Assembly (NCBI RefSeq): GCF_026183675.1
Contig: NZ_JAPIVK010000018.1
Coordinates: 1-64,000, forward strand
DNA length: 64,000 bases
Source: Microbulbifer halophilus
GTDB lineage: Bacteria > Pseudomonadota > Gammaproteobacteria > Pseudomonadales > Cellvibrionaceae
Direction of reading: 5' to 3'
Position numbers and translations under genes: made by a program. Numbering within the stretch: position 1 is the first letter of the stretch; every line of letters starts with the position of its first letter. Positions 41,996 to 49,664 of this stretch are shown here, one piece after another. Below the pieces are notes generated by a model. It did not search any database. It was not told the origin of the DNA and saw nothing but the letters and a program-made list of their open reading frames with translations.

Positions 41996-42298
41996 GTATC
42001 GATGCGGCACGCCGCCATCCATGGTGGGATCCTGCCCATCAGCGCCGCAGAAGTCGGGCACGTCGCTGCGTTCCTTCGCCCACCCTCCGGGGCCGTCATC
42101 CCGGTACCGGATCGAGTCCGGCATGACAAAACGATCCGGGACCCAGCGAAGGTGCCCCGGCGGCCTGGATTCCGGATCAAGTCCGGAATGACGATCATAT
42201 GGAGTGAATACAGGACTCGTCCGCTGTTGAAGGAATCCGGACAACGGTTAATATAATTGTGAGACTCTCAATAACCTGGCGTTCTTGAACGGGGAACG
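41996..42298. repeat. Intergenic region with CCGGATCAAGTCCGG palindromes
   Basis: Two related palindromes, GTCATCCCGGTACCGG...CCGGCATGAC (42095-42127) and ATTCCGGATCAAGTCCGGAATGAC (42169-42192), lie between the convergent mdeB and M14 peptidase genes. A further hairpin (GGCGTTC/GAACGTC, about 42276-42300) overlaps the end of the peptidase gene. Nothing here codes. Confidence 0.7.
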
Positions 42299-44131
42299 TC
42301 AGTACTCCATCAGGACCGGGTACTTCAAATAGGCTTGGTCGAAATACGGGCTTCGCTGGTAGAAGAAGTCCATCCGAGCCCGCGGATCTTCCGCAAACGC
42401 TTTGTCCTGCAGCCGCTCTTCGAACGCCTTCTTCAGTCCCGGGTCCTCCTCCATCATCTTCTCTGCCAGCGGCACCAGCGCGTAGGGTTCGTAGTATTCG
42501 GTGCGCTGGAAAACCTGGTTGAAAAAGCCCCATTGGAAGAGGGAGTCCGGCCCGCGCGGGTCGAGCAGCGCCACGGCCAGTTTGCCCAGCGGCTGGTCGG
42601 TGCTGACTTTGACATAACCGCCGAGTGGAACTTCGATCTGCTCTTCGCTGAATTCCCCCTCGACCCGGAAATGGCCCTCGAAAGGGTTGTCGGCGAACTC
42701 GTGCCGGTCGACCCTGAATTGGGTCAACTCGGCTGAGTCACCTTCTGCTTCCGCCATTTCGATACCGTGCACTTTCAGCCGCTCCAATACCCGCGCCTCG
42801 TGTTTTGGCAGGTAGAAGGCTTCCGGAACCCGTACTTCGACGCCTTTGACGTTGTCGACATAGACGGGCAGGGACGGATAGTCCCTGGCCTGGCCCAGCC
42901 AGACTACCTGCTCGTCGCCGGTGATGGGGTTCTGTTTCTTTTGGTAGGCGATGCCCTTGAACGGCTCGTCTGCGTAGACGGACAGGTCCGGCTTGTCGTT
43001 ACTGTGCCATTCCAGCACCTGGGTTTCGGGGCGGCGTTGTTGATCGCTGGTGATGGCTTTATCGAGGGCCTTGCCATCCTCCGCCAGCGCTTCCAGGGCG
43101 GCCTCGATCAGCACATAGGTCCCCAGCACCCGCTGGCGATAGGGTTTCAGGGAGTGGTTTTCCACCAGTACCGTGGGCAGGTGGCGCAGGTCTCCCAGGC
43201 CGTTGGAGAAGCGCGGCGGAGCCGTCCAGTGGTTGATGCCGTCGGCAAACTCCTTTGAATTCACACCGAAAATCAGCGGGCCGGGAATATGGCCCGCATC
43301 TGCCAGTGCTGTGTCCAGGTCTTCCTGCAGCCGGGTTTCCAGCCAGTTTGTGATGGCCGGTGAATCGGTGGCGAAGGAGCCGTTGTAGCCGTAGGTGATG
43401 TCGTACTGGTAGTCCTCGCCGTCGGTAACGTGGATATCCAGGTAGAGGCTCGGCCGGTAGTCGTTGATCACATCCATCACCGCCCGCAGTTCGGGGGTGT
43501 CGAGCTTGGTGTAGTCGCGATTCAGGTTGAGGTTGTTGGCGTTGCTGCGCCAGCCGGCGTTTTCCGGGCCGCGCTGGTTCATGCGGGTATAGAGACTGGC
43601 GCGTTCGTGGCCGTCGACATTGAGGATGGGGATGAACAACAGGTTGGCGTGCCCGATCAACTGTCGCAATGCTTTGTCGCCATTGACGTAATCCCGCAGC
43701 AGCATCAGGCCGGCGTCCTTGCCGTCGATCTCGCCGGAGTGAATACCGGCCTGTACCAGTAGGCTGGGCTTGCCGTTTTTGCCGGGATCACTGCCGCCCT
43801 CGCTCAGGGTCACCAGTTGGACCTGCCGCCCGCCGGCAGAGGTGCCGATGTCGCTGGCTTTGATAGCCGCACTGGCGTCGACCAGGCGGCTGATAAACGC
43901 CCGGGTCTGTTGGTAATCCGGTGTGGTGCGAAAGCCGTTAGCCTCTGCCGGCGTTACCCATTCGCCCTCGCGCACGATGCGTTTTTCGGAGTCGCCCTTC
44001 CAGGGAATCAGCTCTGGCAGTGGCGCCTCCGACGGTGTATCGCTGTGGGCACCATGGGAGATCAGGACGGCGGTAGCCAGCAGGCAGTGGACAATCAGGG
44101 TTGAGCGTATGTGATTAGAGATCTTGAGCAT
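42299..44131 (-). CDS. Secreted M14-family zinc carboxypeptidase, large form
   Basis: 610 aa from ATG at 44131. An upstream in-frame ATG (44230) would place 33 charged residues before the signal peptide, so it was rejected. Signal peptide at about residues 10-30. The M14 domain has the zinc set H-x2-E in GIHSGEIDGKD, the third ligand His in LYLDIHVTDGEDY, and the catalytic Glu in VLVENHSLKPY, with RSNANNLNLNRDYTK for substrate. A C-terminal beta-rich extension of about 200 aa follows. It probably acts in the periplasm or outside the cell on peptides. A lipoprotein gene lies just upstream. Confidence 0.88.
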   Translation of the reverse strand: MLKISNHIRSTLIVHCLLATAVLISHGAHSDTPSEAPLPELIPWKGDSEKRIVREGEWVTPAEANGFRTTPDYQQTRAFISRLVDASAAIKASDIGTSAGGRQVQLVTLSEGGSDPGKNGKPSLLVQAGIHSGEIDGKDAGLMLLRDYVNGDKALRQLIGHANLLFIPILNVDGHERASLYTRMNQRGPENAGWRSNANNLNLNRDYTKLDTPELRAVMDVINDYRPSLYLDIHVTDGEDYQYDITYGYNGSFATDSPAITNWLETRLQEDLDTALADAGHIPGPLIFGVNSKEFADGINHWTAPPRFSNGLGDLRHLPTVLVENHSLKPYRQRVLGTYVLIEAALEALAEDGKALDKAITSDQQRRPETQVLEWHSNDKPDLSVYADEPFKGIAYQKKQNPITGDEQVVWLGQARDYPSLPVYVDNVKGVEVRVPEAFYLPKHEARVLERLKVHGIEMAEAEGDSAELTQFRVDRHEFADNPFEGHFRVEGEFSEEQIEVPLGGYVKVSTDQPLGKLAVALLDPRGPDSLFQWGFFNQVFQRTEYYEPYALVPLAEKMMEEDPGLKKAFEERLQDKAFAEDPRARMDFFYQRSPYFDQAYLKYPVLMEY

Positions 44132-44201
44132 GGAACTGTGCTTATTGTTGTAAAACGGATGGGAGCATTTTGCGGCGTAATCTGTTTCAGCGCGGTAGCT
44201 T

Positions 44202-44714
44202 TCATCCGGCGCCCGGTTTTTCTCCGCCATTTTTGGTGTCGCCTCTCTCCGACCCGGGAGGCCGGCCGAATACTACTTTGTCGATATCGGGAAACTGTTT
44301 CAGGTTCAATGTGATCAGCGGACGCACCGCAGCAATGGTGGCCGAGATGCCGGCCCAGGCATTTTCATCCATGGCGAGCACGACATAGGCGGTGTTGTCG
44401 ACTCGGCGAAAGTAAACCAGCTTTGCTGCCTGCGGTCGATTTTCCAGAATGGTCCGGGCGACCCTTTGTGTCAGGGCTGCGGCCACAGGCTGTTTCCCGG
44501 CCCTCTGGAAGGGACGTTTTACCATTCTGACCGAAGGGAAGGGGTCCTTTCCGCCCACCTGGGCGTATTCCGCCATCACTTGCCGGTATTCGGCGATGTC
44601 TTCGGGCAGGATGATTTGTACCTGTGTGCTGGCGTCGCTTTTGCCACAGGCTGATACCACCAATAAAAGTAATAATGTTACAAGCGTGGCTGTGCGGAGG
44701 GAGTCAGTCGTCAT
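44202..44714 (-). CDS. Lipoprotein of unknown function
   Basis: 170 aa with lipobox VVSAC at residues 19-23. The mature part has a compact alpha/beta pattern (AAKLVYFRRVDNTAYVVLAMDENAW, then PLITLNLKQFPDIDKVVF), faintly like GerMN-type domains; this likeness is weak. The C-terminus is disordered. It lies 70 bp before the M14 peptidase on the same strand, so they probably form an operon. Confidence 0.72.
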   Translation of the reverse strand: MTTDSLRTATLVTLLLLLVVSACGKSDASTQVQIILPEDIAEYRQVMAEYAQVGGKDPFPSVRMVKRPFQRAGKQPVAAALTQRVARTILENRPQAAKLVYFRRVDNTAYVVLAMDENAWAGISATIAAVRPLITLNLKQFPDIDKVVFGRPPGSERGDTKNGGEKPGAG

Positions 44715-44779
44715 AAATCATATCCAGTAAAGGCTTCGCGCAACTATAAACGGGTTTTCCTACTGGTCTTATCTACCAG

Positions 44780-45511
44780 TCAGTGGTCCGGTAAATGCCA
44801 GTCGAAATCCCGGATCAGCGACATAAAGGGGCCCTGCGGCACTGCCACGAGGTCCAGGCGCTCACCGGTTTCCGGGTGGTCCAGTTGTAGCTGCAGTGCG
44901 TGAAGCAGCAGCCTGCCACAGCCGTACCACTCTGCAAAGAAACGGTTGTGCACCGACTTGCCGTACTTGGGGCAGCCGATCAGCGGGTGGTGGATATGCT
45001 TGAAGTGTCGGCGGATCTGGTGCCGGCGGCCGGTTTTCAGCTCTATTTCCACCAGTGAGTAGCGGCTGGTGGGGTAGCGGTCCACCGGGTAGGGCAGTTC
45101 GATGGTGTCCAGTCGGCGAAAGAGGGTGACGGCGGGCTGGTGGGGCAATTCCGCTTTGGGGCGTTTGCGCTGGTGCTTGAAATCGGCGACCGGTGGCAGG
45201 GGGTGGTCGATCAAACCTTCTTCGGGACAATAGCCCCGGCAGACAGCGATATATTTCTTTACCGTTTCATCGCCCTCCATCCGGGCCTGTACCCGCGCGG
45301 CGATTTCCCCGCTCTTGCCGAAGACGATGACACCGGAGGTGGGCTTGTCCAGCCGGTGGATGGGGTAGAGACGGCAGCCGACCCGATCGCGCAGGTACTG
45401 TAGCAGTACCCGCTTCTCGTGGCGGTCGATGTCGGAGCGGTGCACCAGCCAGCCCTCGGGTTTGTAGGCGGCGACGAGATACTCGTCTTCGAAGAGAATG
45501 TCCGGGTGCAT
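44780..45511 (-). CDS. truC: tRNA pseudouridine(65) synthase
   Basis: RluA-family enzyme. 243 aa from ATG 45511, which is preceded by AGGTCACC. The catalytic Asp is in YPIHRLDKPTSGVIV. The TruC-type features are a short N-terminus without an S4 domain, GRRHQIRRHFKHIHHPLIG, and RLLLHALQL. It modifies U65 in some tRNAs. It is divergent from rtcB. Confidence 0.92.
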   Translation of the reverse strand: MHPDILFEDEYLVAAYKPEGWLVHRSDIDRHEKRVLLQYLRDRVGCRLYPIHRLDKPTSGVIVFGKSGEIAARVQARMEGDETVKKYIAVCRGYCPEEGLIDHPLPPVADFKHQRKRPKAELPHQPAVTLFRRLDTIELPYPVDRYPTSRYSLVEIELKTGRRHQIRRHFKHIHHPLIGCPKYGKSVHNRFFAEWYGCGRLLLHALQLQLDHPETGERLDLVAVPQGPFMSLIRDFDWHLPDH

Positions 45512-45650
45512 ACTGGTGACCTGTCGGCAGAAAACTGGTGCGGGCATTATTATAGGTTTAGATCGCTGAAAGAGTCAGAGTCTATCTTGTGCGGTAGGGA
45601 AAGGACGGGAATGCACTGTAAGAGCCTGCTTACACCCTACACCCTTTGTA

Positions 45651-45678
45651 TTGACATTCTATTTTGGCTGGTTAAAAT
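45651..45678 (+). promoter_or_regulatory. Consensus sigma70 promoter of rtcB
   Basis: TTGACA (45651-45656) and TAAAAT (45673-45678) are 16 bp apart. This is the best match to consensus in the window. Transcription would start near 45685, leaving a leader of about 250 nt before rtcB. Confidence 0.8.
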
Positions 45679-45749
45679 CGCCCCACTTTCCGAACAACCT
45701 CCCATTCCCCGCGCTCCGCGCCACGGTGGAATACAGACAAAAGGAGTAC

Positions 45750-45773
45750 ATGAAATGCGGTATCAAAATCTGA
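45750..45773 (+). CDS. Possible leader peptide of rtcB (7 codons)
   Basis: ATG with AAGGAG four bases upstream encodes MKCGIKI and a TGA stop. A second, out-of-frame short frame starts at 45755 (MRYQNLTMRFT). The ribosome site is unusually good for so short a frame, and it lies just ahead of alternative hairpins and a terminator. No expression evidence exists. Confidence 0.45.
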   Translation: MKCGIKI

Positions 45774-45877
45774 CAATGCGTTTTACCTGATACACCTTTC
45801 ATGTGCTTGCGCTTGAGAGGTAGCAGTGCCTTTCAAGCCAGAATTTCCAAAAGCCCTGGCTGATGCCGGGGTTTTTT
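45760..45877 (+). promoter_or_regulatory. Putative transcription attenuator in the rtcB leader
   Basis: Hairpin 1: GTATCA (45760-45765) with TGATAC (45788-45793). Hairpin 2: CTTGAGAGG (45812-45820) with CCTTTCAAG (45829-45837), one G-U pair. Alternative stem: AGCCAG (45836-45841) with CTGGCT (45856-45861). The alternative stem uses bases from both hairpin 2 and the 5' arm of the terminator (45849-45877). Exclusive folds of this kind are the mark of attenuators and riboswitches. The ligand or signal is unknown. Confidence 0.55.
45849..45877 (+). terminator. Intrinsic terminator inside the rtcB leader
   Basis: AAAAGCCCTGGC pairs with GCCGGGGTTTTT around TGAT, followed by T residues. It lies 59 bp before the rtcB start and after the promoter, so it must be read through for rtcB to be expressed. 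Confidence 0.82.
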
Positions 45878-45935
45878 ATTTTCGGTTCCTGAAAGGCAGA
45901 TTCTATAAATACGTGGAGAAATCCAGGGGTTCGTT

Positions 45936-47144
45936 ATGCCTGTAAAAATGGTACTGAATGGCAATGCACCACCCGGCACCGTGCCGGTAAAGATCTACAC
46001 CGGCGAGGTGGAGCACGCGGTATTGCAACAACTGAAAAACATCGCCCGGTTGCCCATCGTGCACTCGCACGTGGCGGCCATGCCGGATGTGCATCTCGGC
46101 AAGGGTGCCACAGTGGGGTCGGTTCTTCCCACGGTGAGCGCGATTATTCCGGCGGCCGTGGGGGTGGATATCGGCTGCGGTATGAATGCGGTGCGCACTT
46201 CGCTGCATGCGCACCAGTTGCCGGACAACCTGAAATCGCTGCGCAGTGCGATCGAGGCAAAGGTGCCTGTGGGCTTTGGTCGCCACAAGCTGATTAGCGC
46301 CCGGGAGTCCGCCTGCAAACAGCTGTCGGCGGGTGCGGATCGCCTGTTTGAAAAACACCCGGCGTTATTGAAAAAACTGCGCCAGCCGCAGCAGACCTGG
46401 GTTACCCAGCTCGGCACCCTGGGCGGCGGCAATCACTTTATCGAGATTTGTCTCGACGAGGACAATGCGGTCTGGGTGATGCTGCACTCCGGCAGTCGCG
46501 GTATCGGCAACGCCATTGGCCAACACTTCATCCAGTTGGCGAAAAAGGATATGGCCGGTCATAGGCACAATCTGCCGGACAGGGAGCTGTCCTATTTCAG
46601 TGAGGGGAACGGCCATTTCGATGACTATATCGAGGCCGTCAACTGGGCCCAGGAGTACGCGCGGGTCAACCGGCAGGAGATGATGAAGCTGGTGCTCGGC
46701 TGCCTGCGCGAGCAGCTGCCGGCGTTCACGCTGACGTCCGAGGCGATCAACTGCCACCACAATTACGTGGTGCGGGAGGAGCACTTCGGTCGCGATGTTT
46801 TCGTCACCCGCAAGGGAGCCATCAGCGCCCGGCGGGACCAGCTCGGCATTATTCCGGGCTCCATGGGTGCCAGGTCGTACATAGTGCGGGGGCTCGGCAA
46901 CGCGGAATCCTTCTGTTCCTGCGCCCACGGCGCGGGCCGCAGGATGAGCCGCAGTGCCGCCCGCAAGCGCTTCAGGCGCAGCGACCTGGAAGAGCAGACC
47001 CGGGGTATCCAGTGCCGCAAGGACAGGGGCGTGATCGACGAGATCCCGGCCGCCTATAAGGATATCGACAGGGTCATGGAAAACCAGGCCGACCTGGTGG
47101 AAACGGTACACACACTGCGCCAGGTGGTCTGTATCAAAGGCTGA
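45936..47144 (+). CDS. rtcB: RNA-splicing ligase RtcB
   Basis: GTP- and Mn-dependent ligase that joins 2',3'-cyclic phosphate (3'-phosphate) to 5'-OH RNA ends. The 402-aa protein has the metal set: GVDIGCGMNA (Asp, Cys), LGGGNHFIE (His), HSGSRGIGN (His) and NCHHNYV (His). The guanylylated His331 is in SCAHGAGRRMSR. There is no rtcA or rtcR nearby. A 56-aa basic protein gene follows after 93 bp. Upstream is the attenuator-like leader. Confidence 0.95.
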   Translation: MPVKMVLNGNAPPGTVPVKIYTGEVEHAVLQQLKNIARLPIVHSHVAAMPDVHLGKGATVGSVLPTVSAIIPAAVGVDIGCGMNAVRTSLHAHQLPDNLKSLRSAIEAKVPVGFGRHKLISARESACKQLSAGADRLFEKHPALLKKLRQPQQTWVTQLGTLGGGNHFIEICLDEDNAVWVMLHSGSRGIGNAIGQHFIQLAKKDMAGHRHNLPDRELSYFSEGNGHFDDYIEAVNWAQEYARVNRQEMMKLVLGCLREQLPAFTLTSEAINCHHNYVVREEHFGRDVFVTRKGAISARRDQLGIIPGSMGARSYIVRGLGNAESFCSCAHGAGRRMSRSAARKRFRRSDLEEQTRGIQCRKDRGVIDEIPAAYKDIDRVMENQADLVETVHTLRQVVCIKG

Positions 47145-47237
47145 GTGGGAGTCGGTTGCACCGATTCGGCGAAGCTGTGGGCCATCGGGCCGATACCGGT
47201 GGCCATTATTTTACTGGCCAACCAGAGGAAACGAGGG

Positions 47238-47408
47238 ATGAAAAAATCAAAACCCCGCAACCACGTTGCGATGAATCCGCTGCTGCGCAAGGGCGGCGCC
47301 CATGTGCGAGCCAGGTCCGGCAAGCGGTTTGCCGACAAGCAGCAAATGTTGAAGGCGGCGCGGGAGTGGAAAAGCTCCCGCGACTCCCTGTCTCTCTGTT
47401 TCCAGTAG
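47238..47408 (+). CDS. Small basic protein of unknown function downstream of rtcB
   Basis: 56 aa, strongly basic (MKKSKPRNHVAMNPLLRKGG...), mostly Lys/Arg/His-rich helix, no signal peptide or cysteine motif. It has a good GAGG ribosome site. It looks like an RNA- or ribosome-binding peptide, but that is inference from composition. It is probably co-transcribed with rtcB. Confidence 0.7.
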   Translation: MKKSKPRNHVAMNPLLRKGGAHVRARSGKRFADKQQMLKAAREWKSSRDSLSLCFQ

Positions 47409-47416
47409 GCCCCGCC

Positions 47417-47797
47417 CTAAGGCCAGCCCGGCAGCGGTTCCACATACACCCAGCGCTTTTTGTACAGCTTGAACAGCGATATCTCGTGCATTGAATGTTC
47501 GATATCGTTCTGCAGATACCACGCCCTGAATTCCACCACCGATTTCTTCAGCCCCTGTTTGCTCCTGATGACTTCCAGGCGGGTCCACTGTGCCTCCAAA
47601 TCAGACGGGGCCAGTTCCGGGCAGATGTCCGGGTGCCAGGTCTTGCGCAGGTAGGGGGCATCGCCACGGGCGAAAGCGCAGAAACGGCTGCGCATCAGCG
47701 CCTCGGCCGTATTGGGGTAGGCCCGGCCGGACAGGTAGAGGTCGCAGCATTCATCCAGCGGTTTGCCCGAACCGCAGGGGCAGGCGGATTGTGACAT
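47417..47797 (-). CDS. ychJ: YchJ-family SEC-C motif protein
   Basis: 126 aa from ATG 47797 (GGAGACGAG upstream). The N-terminal zinc motif CPCGSGKPLDECC is the SEC-C signature. The rest is a compact NTF2-like domain (ALMRSRFCAFARGDAPYLRKTWHP). Its function is not known. It is convergent with the rtcB unit, and its start is divergent from the TetR gene. Confidence 0.9.
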   Translation of the reverse strand: MSQSACPCGSGKPLDECCDLYLSGRAYPNTAEALMRSRFCAFARGDAPYLRKTWHPDICPELAPSDLEAQWTRLEVIRSKQGLKKSVVEFRAWYLQNDIEHSMHEISLFKLYKKRWVYVEPLPGWP

Positions 47798-47897
47798 CTC
47801 GTCTCCGTTCAGTTGCTTGCCGGCGCATTTCACGGCTGGGGAGTGTAACCGCATTCGGTGGGGCAATGCGCATCGGTGTGAACAGCTGTCGCCGGCA

Positions 47898-47943
47898 TTG
47901 ACCTTTGATGGCATGCTGCTAACATACCGTCCAGTTGGTCGGT
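47898..47943 (+). promoter_or_regulatory. Promoter and palindromic operator of the TetR-RND operon
   Basis: TTGACC (47898-47903) and TAACAT (47920-47925) are 16 bp apart. Overlapping the -10 and start site is ACCGTCCA-GT-TGGTCGGT (47926-47943), an inverted repeat with 7 of 8 matched positions, as expected for a TetR repressor site. The regulator starts 27 bp later. Confidence 0.7.
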
Positions 47944-47970
47944 TTTGACCATTCAGAACCGGAGAGTCAC

Positions 47971-48510
47971 ATGTCCAAAGTCGACAAAGACAGCATCATT
48001 CGCGCCGCGGAGGACGTGGTGCGGGAGCGCGGCGCCCGCAAGCTCACCCTGGATGCGGTGGCCGAGAAGTGCGGCCTGAGCAAGGGCGGGCTGCTGCACC
48101 ATTTCCGCACCAAGCAGTCCCTGTTGAAAGCCATGCTCGAAGCCGCAACGGCGCGGGAGTCGGAGTTGACGGCGGAGTTCGTGGCGGCCGGCTGCGGCGC
48201 GGCGGGTGGCACGCTTTACGCCCGTATCGAGTCCCTGTTCACCCTGATGGAGGATGACGAAAGCCTGCCGCGCTCACTGATTGCCGCCGTGGCGGAAGAC
48301 CCGGCGCTACTGGAGCCGATCAAGACCAGGGAGGCCCTGATTCGCCGCGAGGTATGCGAATCCTCCAGCGATCCGGAGCTGGCCCAACTGCTGCTCTACG
48401 CCGCGCGGGGCCTGTTCCTGGGGCGCGTACTCAATGTCATGGAGCCGGACGACCCGGTGTACGAGCGCCTGCATGCGCGCCTGCTGGAACTCTGCGCCGA
48501 TATCGACTGA
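47971..48510 (+). CDS. TetR/AcrR-family repressor of the RND efflux genes
   Basis: 179 aa. The N-terminal helix-turn-helix (KLTLDAVAEKCGLSKGGLLHHFRTKQSLLKAML) is typical. The C-terminus is the ligand and dimer domain, with weak conservation. GGAGAG is the ribosome site. It is the first gene of a three-gene unit with an adaptor and an RND pump, so autorepression and efflux control are likely. Confidence 0.92.
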   Translation: MSKVDKDSIIRAAEDVVRERGARKLTLDAVAEKCGLSKGGLLHHFRTKQSLLKAMLEAATARESELTAEFVAAGCGAAGGTLYARIESLFTLMEDDESLPRSLIAAVAEDPALLEPIKTREALIRREVCESSSDPELAQLLLYAARGLFLGRVLNVMEPDDPVYERLHARLLELCADID

Positions 48511-48556
48511 TCCGCTGTATCCCCTCAATCCCAATCAAGTTTTCCGGAACCTGAAT

Positions 48557-49633
48557 ATGAAACTGTTCGGCACTGTCCGTTTACCGATGATCCCGCTGTT
48601 GGCGGCTGTCGCACTGATTGCCGGCTGCTCCGAGCCCGGCGCGGATCAACAACAGCAGCAGGAACGCCAGTGGCCGGTCAAGGTTGCCCGGGTTTCCAGT
48701 GCCGACGGCATCAGCCAGCGCCGGTTCGCCGGCCGGGTAACGGCGGTGCAGACCGTGGATCTGTCTTTCCAGGTGGGGGGGAAACTGGACCAGCTCAAGT
48801 TTCGCGAGGGCGAGGTGATTCCCGAGGGCCGGCTGGTCGCCGCCCTGGACGATCGCGATTTCCGCCGCCGGGTCAAGGAGGCGCGGGTCAACCTGCAGTT
48901 GCTGGAGAAGACGCTCGAGCGGCAGCGCTCGCTCGCCGAGCGCAATGTGATTTCCCGGCAGCAGCTGGACGAGACCCAGACCAACTACGACCTGGCGCAG
49001 GTCACGCTGGAAAATGCCGAACAGGATCTCGCCTATACCCGCCTGAGTGTGCCCTTCGATGCGCTGGTCACGCGACAGCTGGTGGAGAACTACACCAATG
49101 TGCAGGCCGGGCAGGGTGTGGTACGGCTGCAGAATGTCTCGGAGGTACGGATCCAGATTTCGGTACCCGAAAAGCTGCTGGCCAAGGTCCACCGGGAGTG
49201 GGTGAAATCCATCACTGCCAGCTTCGAATTCCTGCCGGGCCGCGAGTTTCCGCTGGAATACCGCGAGCACCAGGCGGAAGCGGACAGTGTTACCCAGACC
49301 TATATCGTCGAACTGGGCATGCCGTGCCCGGAAGGGGTGCAGATACTGCCGGGCATGACGGCGCGGGTGAATCTGGAGCTCGACGACAGCCGCCGCGACA
49401 CCTGGATTCCACTCGCCGCGGTGCAGACTAGCGCCGACGGCTCGCCGTTTGTCTGGCAGATCAACGAAGACCATTCCGTCTCCAGGTTGCCGGTCACCCT
49501 CGGCCGTACCGATGGTGAACAGGTGCTGGTGTCGGCAGGCGTGGAGCCAGCCATGAACCTGGTTGCCGCCGGCGGCCAGCACCTCTACGAGGGGGCCAGG
49601 GTGCGCAACTACACGCAGCAATCCACACCGTAA
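48557..49633 (+). CDS. RND efflux periplasmic adaptor (membrane fusion protein)
   Basis: 358 aa from ATG 48557. A lipoprotein signal (lipobox LIAGC at residues 19-23) anchors it in the inner membrane. The lipoyl half-motifs (VDLSFQVGGKLDQLKFREGEVI and later LAYTRLSVPFDALVT) flank a coiled-coil hairpin at about residues 100-155. Beta-barrel and membrane-proximal parts follow. It links the pump to an outer-membrane channel encoded elsewhere. Confidence 0.93.
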   Translation: MKLFGTVRLPMIPLLAAVALIAGCSEPGADQQQQQERQWPVKVARVSSADGISQRRFAGRVTAVQTVDLSFQVGGKLDQLKFREGEVIPEGRLVAALDDRDFRRRVKEARVNLQLLEKTLERQRSLAERNVISRQQLDETQTNYDLAQVTLENAEQDLAYTRLSVPFDALVTRQLVENYTNVQAGQGVVRLQNVSEVRIQISVPEKLLAKVHREWVKSITASFEFLPGREFPLEYREHQAEADSVTQTYIVELGMPCPEGVQILPGMTARVNLELDDSRRDTWIPLAAVQTSADGSPFVWQINEDHSVSRLPVTLGRTDGEQVLVSAGVEPAMNLVAAGGQHLYEGARVRNYTQQSTP

Positions 49634-49664
49634 ATTCCGACCCGGTAACAAGTGGAGCAATGTC

